This document shows, one piece after another, positions 8,197 through 13,588 of a DNA stretch of 13,588 bases. The translations under genes and the position numbers were made by a program. This DNA is from Brevundimonas sp. GTDB lineage: Bacteria; Pseudomonadota; Alphaproteobacteria; Caulobacterales; Caulobacteraceae. The notes under the pieces were generated by a model, which searched no databases, was not told the origin of the DNA, and saw only the letters and a list, made by a program, of their open reading frames with translations. The stretch spans positions 1-13,588 of the forward strand of contig JAVHYH010000077.1 in the NCBI GenBank assembly GCA_031119155.1. The letters run 5' to 3'. How positions within the stretch are numbered: position 1 is the first letter of the stretch; the number at the start of each line of letters is the position of its first letter.

Positions 8197-8763
8197 CTAG
8201 CGGGTCGTCGCGGTCGGCAGCGGGCGCGGCGGCGCCTGCATGGCGGCCACCAGACGCTCGATCTCGGCGTCCTCCAGCAGCGGCCCGGCGAATTTGGCGA
8301 CGATCTTGCCCTGCGCATCGACCGCGAAGGTCTCGGGCGCGCCGGTGATGCCGAGATCCAGCCCCGCGCGCCCCTCGCGATCCACCAGCACCATCGAGAA
8401 CGGATCGCCCAGTTCATCGAGGAAGGCGCGGGTGGCGACCGGGTCATCCTTCCAGGCCACGCCGACGACGGCGACGCCGCGCTCCTTCAGCGCCATCAGC
8501 TTCGGATGCTCGACCCGGCAGGGGGCGCACCAGCTGGCGAAGACATTGACCAGCATCGGCCGCCCGACGCCCGCCGTCTTCAGATCCACATGCCCCGGCC
8601 CGGCCTCGGCGCCGTTCAGCATCGGCAGGACGGTCTCGGGCACGGCCTGACCGACCATGGCGTCCGGCTTCACCGCCGGATCGCGCTTCAGCGACCAGCC
8701 GATGAACAGAACCGAGAGGGCGGCGATAACCACCAGCGGAATAACGGCGAACCAGCGATTCAT
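8197..8763 (-). CDS. ccmG: Cytochrome c biogenesis thiol-disulfide protein CcmG/DsbE
   Basis: A 188-residue membrane-anchored thioredoxin. Residues 5-23 form the single N-terminal membrane segment that places the domain in the periplasm. The active site is FASWCAPC with Cys79 and Cys82, followed by Glu85 in RVEHP. GVAWKDDP (about 101-108) and the cis-proline block GITGAPETFAVD are typical of CcmG. It keeps the haem-binding cysteines of apocytochrome c reduced for CcmF/CcmH, which are not in the window. The start overlaps the ccmD stop by 4 bases (ATGA), so it is translated with ccmC and ccmD. Length is normal. Confidence 0.96.
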   Translation of the reverse strand: MNRWFAVIPLVVIAALSVLFIGWSLKRDPAVKPDAMVGQAVPETVLPMLNGAEAGPGHVDLKTAGVGRPMLVNVFASWCAPCRVEHPKLMALKERGVAVVGVAWKDDPVATRAFLDELGDPFSMVLVDREGRAGLDLGITGAPETFAVDAQGKIVAKFAGPLLEDAEIERLVAAMQAPPRPLPTATTR

Positions 8764-8948
8764 TTTTCTTGCCCTGTCGCGCCTTGTGCGACTTGAGGAC
8801 GGTCAGCTTCGAGCTTGGCCAGTTCGGCCTTCCAGCGGCGGGCGGCGATGACGGCGCGGGCGGCCAGGGCGGCCAGAACCACGGCGCTGATCCCCCAGGC
8901 GGGCCAGATGTAGGCGGCGTATTTGCCCATGTCGAAATCGAGCATCAT
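8760..8948 (-). CDS. ccmD: Haem exporter small subunit CcmD
   Basis: A 62-residue protein beginning MMLDFDMGKYAAYIWPAWG. It has one membrane segment (about 14-36) followed by an Arg/Lys-rich cytoplasmic stretch (ARRWKAELAKLE), the standard CcmD pattern. CcmD stabilises CcmC with CcmE and is needed to release haem-loaded CcmE from the CcmABCD complex. The first ATG (8946-8948) overlaps the ccmC stop by one base (TGATG). A longer frame continues upstream to 9146 but lies inside ccmC and is not used. The stop overlaps the ccmG start by 4 bases. Confidence 0.9.
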   Translation of the reverse strand: MMLDFDMGKYAAYIWPAWGISAVVLAALAARAVIAARRWKAELAKLEADRPQVAQGATGQEK

Positions 8949-9670
8949 CAGGCCTCCAGAGCCCGGCGGGCGCGGATCGCCACGACGCGACGGCGAACGA
9001 TCTCGGTGCGGATCGCCGTCAGCCAGAGCGCGAGGAACAGCACGACATAGGCCGCCATCATGGTCAGCAGAGGGATCAGGAAGACCGCCGACATCGACGG
9101 CCCGTCGGCCCGGATCAGCGAGGCCGGCTGATGCAGGGTGTTCCACCAGTCGACCGAGAATTTCACGATCGGCAGGTTGATCAGGCCGACCAGCCCCAGC
9201 ACGGCGGCGGCGCGGGCGGCCTTCTGCTCATCGTCGATCGAGGCGCGCAGGGCCATGTAGCCGAGGTAGAAGAGGAACAGCACCAGCACCGACATCAGCC
9301 GGGCGTCGCCCCACTCCCACCAGCTGCCCCACATCGGCTTGCCCCACAGACTGCCGGTCGCCAGCGCCAGCAGGGTATAGGCCGCGCCCGGCAGGGCGGC
9401 GGCGCGGGCGGCGGCGTCCGCCAGCGGGTGACGGAAGACCAGGGCGAAGAAGCTGGAGACGCCCAGCGCGCCATAGATCATCAGCCCGACCGAGGCCGCC
9501 GGGACATGGACGAACATGATCCGCACCGTGTCGCCCTGCTGATAGTCCTCGGGCGCGGCGAAGCTGAACCAGACCCCGGCCAGCAGCAGCACGACGGCCG
9601 CAACCCACAGCACCGGCACGAGCGGGCGGGTGAAGCGGGCGAACCGGTCTGGATTGGCGAGGCCGAACAT
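8948..9670 (-). CDS. ccmC: Haem exporter permease CcmC
   Basis: A 240-residue inner-membrane protein with about six membrane segments that transfers haem to CcmE in System I cytochrome c maturation. The periplasmic tryptophan-rich haem site is GSLWGKPMWGSWWEWGDARL (106-125). The two haem-ligand histidines are His55 (MFVHVP) and His180 (WNTLHQPAS). The motif has WEWGDARL where E. coli CcmC has WVWDARL, that is, one extra glycine before the Asp. The start ATG at 9668-9670 has only a weak AAAGA upstream. It is the first gene of ccmC-ccmD-ccmG and must use a promoter in 9671-9795, because ccmB is separated from it by two opposite genes. Confidence 0.96.
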   Translation of the reverse strand: MFGLANPDRFARFTRPLVPVLWVAAVVLLLAGVWFSFAAPEDYQQGDTVRIMFVHVPAASVGLMIYGALGVSSFFALVFRHPLADAAARAAALPGAAYTLLALATGSLWGKPMWGSWWEWGDARLMSVLVLFLFYLGYMALRASIDDEQKAARAAAVLGLVGLINLPIVKFSVDWWNTLHQPASLIRADGPSMSAVFLIPLLTMMAAYVVLFLALWLTAIRTEIVRRRVVAIRARRALEA

Positions 9671-9795
9671 AACCGCGTCTTTAATCAGCTATCCGGCGTT
9701 ACGCTACTTGGGGTTTTTCGCCGGACCGGCGCCGCGTGACTTGAAGCTTGGCCATTCGCCATGCCAGACCGGCGCCCACAGACTGAGGACGGACC
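9671..9795. promoter_or_regulatory. Divergent promoter region between ccmC and phnA-like gene
   Basis: Both flanking genes read outwards from this 125-bp gap. It contains the GC palindrome CGCCGGACCGGCG (9719-9731) next to a run of five T (9714-9718), and TTGAAG at 9741-9746 as a possible plus-strand -35 without a convincing -10. GAGGA at 9785-9789 is the ribosome site for the phnA-like gene. Promoter positions are not resolvable by eye. Confidence 0.4.
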
Positions 9796-10020
9796 ATGAC
9801 CGACGACGTGACCAAGGATTCCAACTGCAACATCCTCGCCGACGGCGACAGCGTGACCCTGATCAAGGATCTGAAGGTCAAGGGCTCGGGCGGCGTGACG
9901 CTGAAGCGCGGGACGATGGTCAAGAACATCCGCCTGACCGGCGACCCCGACGAGATCGAGGCCAATGTCGAGAAGGTCCGTGGCCTCGTCCTGCGCACCG
10001 AGTTCGTCAAGAAGGCCTGA
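9796..10020 (+). CDS. PhnA/YjdM-like small protein, C-terminal domain only
   Basis: A 74-residue protein made almost entirely of the PhnA C-terminal domain: DSNCNILADGDSVTLIKDLK (8-27), then LKRGTMVKNIRLT (36-48) and LVLRTEFVKKA at the end. It lacks the N-terminal zinc-ribbon of the roughly 110-residue E. coli protein. Families annotated as alkylphosphonate utilisation protein PhnA carry this domain, but the E. coli gene is not part of the phosphonate operon and its job is unclear, so the name should not be read as phosphonate metabolism. One cysteine (Cys11) replaces the usual glycine in DSNGN. GAGGA lies 6 bases before ATG. It is followed by the S41-type peptidase gene on the same strand. 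Confidence 0.88.
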   Translation: MTDDVTKDSNCNILADGDSVTLIKDLKVKGSGGVTLKRGTMVKNIRLTGDPDEIEANVEKVRGLVLRTEFVKKA

Positions 10021-10101
10021 CCGGCTCGTATTACGAAGGCTTAAGTGGCCACGCCGGAACCCGTACGGTAGCGCTCGATGAGACACCGGAAGGGGAACCC
10101 G

Positions 10102-11607
10102 ATGACCGCACGCCTGCTCGCCGCCGCCTCCATGCTCGCCCTCGGTCTCGCCGCCCTGCCCGCCCAGGCGCAGGAGGCGGAGGCGACCCGACCGGAGCTC
10201 GATGCCCCGCGCGACTGGTCGGCGACCCTGCGGGAAGACGTCACCACCCTGCACGCCGTCGTCATGGACAGCCATCCGGGGCCGCATGATGCGCTGAACC
10301 CCGAATTCCGCGCCAAGGCCGAGACCGGGCTGGCCACCGCCCTGCAGCGTGCGGAGACGGCCGGCGATTCCGGCGGCTGGTGGTGGGCCCTGCGCGCCTA
10401 TGTCGCCAGCTTCGACGACGGCCATGTGCAGATCGGCCTGTACGACTCCAACGGCTTTCCGACCCGCTGGCCGGGCTTCCTGACGGCCTACCGGGGCGCC
10501 GACCAGATCGTTCTGGCCCGGGATGAGGCGGATGCGAACACCCCGCCGCTGGGCGCCCGGCTGATCGACTGCGACGGCGTCTCCGCCGCCCGGCTGGCCG
10601 AACAGCGGATCGGCGGCTTCCGGGGCCGCTGGTTCCTGGAATCCCAGCAGGTGCTGTTCGGCGACTGGCTGTTTATGAACGCCTCCAACCCGTGGACGCC
10701 GGAGATGCGCAGCTGCCGGTTCGAGGCCGACGGACAAACCCGCAGCTGGACGCTGAACTGGCGCGGCATCGAAGCCGACGACCTGGCCGCGCGGCGGCGG
10801 GCGACCTCGGCGCGGGGCGACTATCAATTCGGCCTCGCCACCCTGGAGGACGGCGGGATGTGGTTCTCGGCCCCCTCGTTTAACGGCAACCCCGGCACTG
10901 CGGCCCACACCGCCCTGACCCCGCTGATGGACGAGATGAAAACCCGTCAGGCCGAGCTGCGCGCCGCCCCCTATGTGGTGCTGGACCTGCGCGGCAACGG
11001 CGGCGGCTCCTCCCACTGGAGCGAGCTGATCGCCCAGGCCCTGTGGGGCGACGACTGGATGATCGCCCACCAGTTGCCGGCCATCGAAGGCATCGAATGG
11101 CGGGCCTCGGACGACAATCTGAAGGCGATCCAGGGCTATTTCGACGAATGGACCGCGGCCAATGAGGACGCCCAGCGGATCAACTGGGCCCGGCGGATCA
11201 TCGACGGCATGACCGCCGCCCGCGCGGCCGGCCGGCCCTACTGGATGGACGCCAACGATCAATCGGCGCCCGAGCAGGCCCGTCCCGTCCCGCCGCAGCT
11301 GATGCGCGGCCCGGTCTATGTGCTGACCGACTCCGGCTGCGGCTCGGCTTGTCTGGACGCCGTGGACCTGTGGAAGGCGGCCGGCGCGATCCAGGTCGGA
11401 CGCGAGACCTCGGCCGACACCGTCTACATGGACGTGCGCAATGACGACCTGCCGAGCGGGCTGGCCCAGATCGCCATTCCGATGAAGGTCTGGCGCGGTC
11501 GCCAGCGCGGCAACAACGAGCCCCAGCTGCCGGTCCACGCCTTCGGCGGCGACATGACGGACACAGCGGCGGTGCAGGCCTGGATCCGGACGCTGCCGGA
11601 GACCTGA
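10102..11607 (+). CDS. Exported S41-family peptidase-like protein
   Basis: A 501-residue protein with a clear signal peptide, MTARLLAAASMLALGLAALP then AQA at 21-23, a good cleavage site. I prefer ATG at 10102 because GGAAGGGG (10088-10094) sits upstream and the signal peptide starts there; ATG at 10078 adds 8 residues without a ribosome site. The S41 (C-terminal processing peptidase/tricorn-like) domain shows FDDGHVQIG (104-112), YVVLDLRGNGGGSS (291-304) and VYVLTDSGCGSACLDAVD (405-422), with Ser415 in the nucleophile position. The middle region, about 130-230, lacks an obvious PDZ domain. It likely cleaves periplasmic proteins or peptides; substrate unknown. The stop is only 6 bases from the facing stop of ccmB, leaving no room for a separate terminator. 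Confidence 0.87.
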   Translation: MTARLLAAASMLALGLAALPAQAQEAEATRPELDAPRDWSATLREDVTTLHAVVMDSHPGPHDALNPEFRAKAETGLATALQRAETAGDSGGWWWALRAYVASFDDGHVQIGLYDSNGFPTRWPGFLTAYRGADQIVLARDEADANTPPLGARLIDCDGVSAARLAEQRIGGFRGRWFLESQQVLFGDWLFMNASNPWTPEMRSCRFEADGQTRSWTLNWRGIEADDLAARRRATSARGDYQFGLATLEDGGMWFSAPSFNGNPGTAAHTALTPLMDEMKTRQAELRAAPYVVLDLRGNGGGSSHWSELIAQALWGDDWMIAHQLPAIEGIEWRASDDNLKAIQGYFDEWTAANEDAQRINWARRIIDGMTAARAAGRPYWMDANDQSAPEQARPVPPQLMRGPVYVLTDSGCGSACLDAVDLWKAAGAIQVGRETSADTVYMDVRNDDLPSGLAQIAIPMKVWRGRQRGNNEPQLPVHAFGGDMTDTAAVQAWIRTLPET

Positions 11608-11613
11608 CGCCGA

Positions 11614-12279
11614 TCAGCCCTGGGCGTTGCGGATCGCCGCCGCGCCCGCGAAGGGGGTGATCACCCCGGCGAACAGCACATAGGCGCACAGGAAGGCCAG
11701 CGCCGGTCCCGGCGACTGGCCGTTGGCCGCCCGCTCCAGCGCGCCCGCGCCGAAGATCACCGGCGGGATGAACAGCGGCAGGACGACGACGGCGATCAGC
11801 AGGCCGCCCCGCTTCGAGCCCAGCGCCAGCGCCGCGCCCAGCGCGCCGGTCAGGGCGAAGCCGAGCCCGCCGATCAGGGCCGCCAGCGCGGCCAGCGGCG
11901 CCAGCGAGACCGGCAGGCCCAGGGTGATCGCCGCCACCGGCGCGGTCACGGCCAGAGGCCAGCCGACCGCCAGCCACTGGGCCTTGGCCTTGGCGATCAC
12001 CGCCAGCTCCAGCGGCGCCGGGCCGAGCGCCAGCAGGTCCAGCGTCCCGTCCTCGAAGTCGCGCTCGAACAGCCGCTCCAGCGACAGGATCGACGACACC
12101 GCCAGCGCCACCCAGGCGATCCCGCCCGCGATCGGTTTCAGCGCCGCCGGATCGCTGCCCGAGGCCAGCGGGACCAGCACGGTCAAACACAGGAAGAAGC
12201 CGCAGGCCAGCAGCGGCCCGCCGCCGCCCGCCCAGGCGAGGGCCAGCTCGCGCCGCCAGAGGATCATCAGCGCCTTCAT
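11614..12279 (-). CDS. ccmB: Haem exporter permease CcmB
   Basis: A 221-residue membrane protein with about six hydrophobic segments, the permease partner of CcmA. The family motif LERLFERDFEDGTLDLL (67-83) is present on the first cytoplasmic loop. Start ATG at 12277-12279 overlaps the ccmA stop by 4 bases (ATGA), typical coupling. The frame is open upstream to 12585, but that part is inside ccmA and reads as nonsense. CcmAB uses ATP to release holo-CcmE from CcmCD; the C and D genes lie beyond the phnA-S41 insertion. Confidence 0.95.
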   Translation of the reverse strand: MKALMILWRRELALAWAGGGGPLLACGFFLCLTVLVPLASGSDPAALKPIAGGIAWVALAVSSILSLERLFERDFEDGTLDLLALGPAPLELAVIAKAKAQWLAVGWPLAVTAPVAAITLGLPVSLAPLAALAALIGGLGFALTGALGAALALGSKRGGLLIAVVVLPLFIPPVIFGAGALERAANGQSPGPALAFLCAYVLFAGVITPFAGAAAIRNAQG

Positions 12280-12875
12280 GCGGCGCCCCCGACATCCAGC
12301 GTCCGCGCCGGGATCGGCAGGGGATCGTGGACGGCGGCAAGGATGCAGCCGCCCCGGTCCAGATGCGCCCGCATCAGCACCCCCATCGCCGCGCGCCAGC
12401 GGGCGTCCAGCGGGCTGAGCGGCTCGTCCAGCAGCCAGATCGGGCGCTGAACCGCGATCAGCCGGGCGAAGGCCAGCCGTCGCTTCTGACCGGCCGACAG
12501 CTTGCGCACCTCGAGGTCCAGCAGGGGCTCCAGCGCCAGCACGTCCACCGCCGCCGCGATGCCATCGGCGGTCGCGCCCAGCCACTGGGCCTGAAACGCC
12601 AGTTCGTCACGCGCCCGCCGCGCGCCCTTCAGCCCGTCCAGATGACCCAGCCAGTGCAGGTGTTTCGCCCGCGCCTCCTCCGCCTCGATATCGGCGAAGG
12701 CGATGGTTCCGGCGTCGGGACGCAGGAAGCCGGCCAGGGTCCGCAGCAGGCTGGTCTTGCCCGCGCCATTGGCTCCGGTCAGGGCCACGGCCTCGCCGGA
12801 AGCCACGGAAAACGAAAGGTTCCGGAACAGAACCCGCTCGCCGCGCGACACGCCCAGACCCTCGACGGCGATCAT
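12276..12875 (-). CDS. ccmA: Haem exporter ATP-binding protein CcmA
   Basis: A 199-residue ABC ATPase. Walker A is GANGAGKT (34-41), the signature is LSAGQKRRLAFAR (126-138), Walker B is IWLLDEP (146-152) with catalytic Glu151, and the switch His183 is in AAVHDP. The length is typical for CcmA, which is among the shortest ABC ATPases. It energises release of haem-loaded CcmE from the CcmABCD complex. ATG at 12873-12875 has no strong ribosome site. It opens the ccmAB unit and diverges from acnA. Confidence 0.95.
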   Translation of the reverse strand: MIAVEGLGVSRGERVLFRNLSFSVASGEAVALTGANGAGKTSLLRTLAGFLRPDAGTIAFADIEAEEARAKHLHWLGHLDGLKGARRARDELAFQAQWLGATADGIAAAVDVLALEPLLDLEVRKLSAGQKRRLAFARLIAVQRPIWLLDEPLSPLDARWRAAMGVLMRAHLDRGGCILAAVHDPLPIPARTLDVGGAA

Positions 12876-13076
12876 CGGGAACCGCCCCAGTTGCGAGCCG
12901 CTATCAATACCCCTTCTCGCGTCATGGATTCATGGACGGACAAGGGAACCATCGCTATATCCCCGAACGCCGCAGCAGGCGTCCGCCGCGCGCGTCGGGA
13001 CCCTGTGAGTCCCGCCGTCGACCGCGCGAACGTGCAACCGGATTGTCGGGCGGCATACACCAGAGGAAGACTCTCC
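12876..13076. promoter_or_regulatory. Divergent promoter region between ccmA and acnA
   Basis: This 201-bp gap drives ccmA leftwards and acnA rightwards. CTATAT (12955-12960) is a candidate plus-strand -10, with only a poor -35 (ATGGAC, 12932-12937) 17 bases upstream. A 6-bp hairpin, CGGGAC/GTCCCG (12996-13001 with 13009-13014), would lie in the acnA leader. Two GANTC sites, the CcrM methylation target in Caulobacterales, occur at 12927-12931 and 13007-13011. GAGGA at 13063-13067 is the acnA ribosome site. No Fur box is evident. Confidence 0.4.

Positions 13077-13588
<512 letters not shown>

Noticed and set aside
7873..8796. 307-codon plus-strand frame over the small gene and ccmG
   Set aside because: ccmG on the other strand is certain, and the product is composed of Arg-rich low-complexity runs.
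8949..9146. Upstream extension of ccmD to a longer frame
   Set aside because: The extension lies inside ccmC in another frame; the ATG overlapping the ccmC stop gives a standard-length CcmD.
9714..9731. T-run plus GC palindrome as a terminator
   Set aside because: The Ts precede the palindrome on the plus strand and become As on the minus strand, and the palindrome has a one-base centre, so it cannot work as an intrinsic terminator on either strand.
9685..11538. 617-codon open frame on the minus strand opposite the PhnA-like and S41 genes
   Set aside because: It spans two well-supported plus-strand genes and the spacer between them, and shows no recognisable motif.

Overview
The window is very GC-rich, densely packed chromosomal DNA from an alphaproteobacterium. 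Protein style, strong GC at third codon positions and the acnA/ccm gene neighbourhood point to Caulobacterales, and Brevundimonas or a close relative is my best guess. The genus is inferred from recollection, not from a search. I see no phage, plasmid, insertion sequence, CRISPR array, rRNA or tRNA. Fifteen protein genes are supported; the first (MaoC) and last (AcnA) run off the window.

Left part (1-4550): the start of a MaoC-type hydratase gene (minus) is followed by about 520 bases without a gene. That stretch holds a roughly 200-bp imperfect inverted repeat made of two related hairpin elements. A catabolic-type threonine/serine dehydratase (minus) then lies 45 bp from the divergent glycerol kinase gene glpK. 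glpK overlaps a phosphotransferase (APH/ACAD10-type kinase) gene by 4 bp, so these two form an operon. It ends in an unusual inverted array of 7-base repeats that supplies the stop codon of the facing gene.

Middle part (4548-9670, all minus): in transcription order these are ccmC, ccmD, ccmG, a small Pro/Ala-rich protein, a DUF1223 thioredoxin-like protein, an exported PPC-like protein, and a CHAT (caspase-like) protease that also starts with an export or anchor segment. ccmC-ccmD-ccmG and PPC-CHAT are each translationally coupled by overlapping start and stop codons. Most of these products are expected to work in or on the far side of the inner membrane.

Right part (9671-13588): a PhnA-like small protein and an exported S41-type peptidase (both plus) sit between ccmC and ccmB. 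Next come ccmB and ccmA (minus, 4-bp overlap), then the divergent aconitase gene acnA. CcmA, B, C and D form the haem-handling ABC complex of System I cytochrome c maturation, and CcmG supplies reductant for the apocytochrome. The usual alphaproteobacterial order acnA / ccmABCDG appears to be split by the inverted phnA-S41 pair. CcmE, CcmF and CcmH are not in the window.

Most of the window is ordinary housekeeping DNA. The parts most worth a second look are the PPC/CHAT pair, the palindromic heptamer array, the long inverted repeat at 561-761, and the interrupted ccm cluster.
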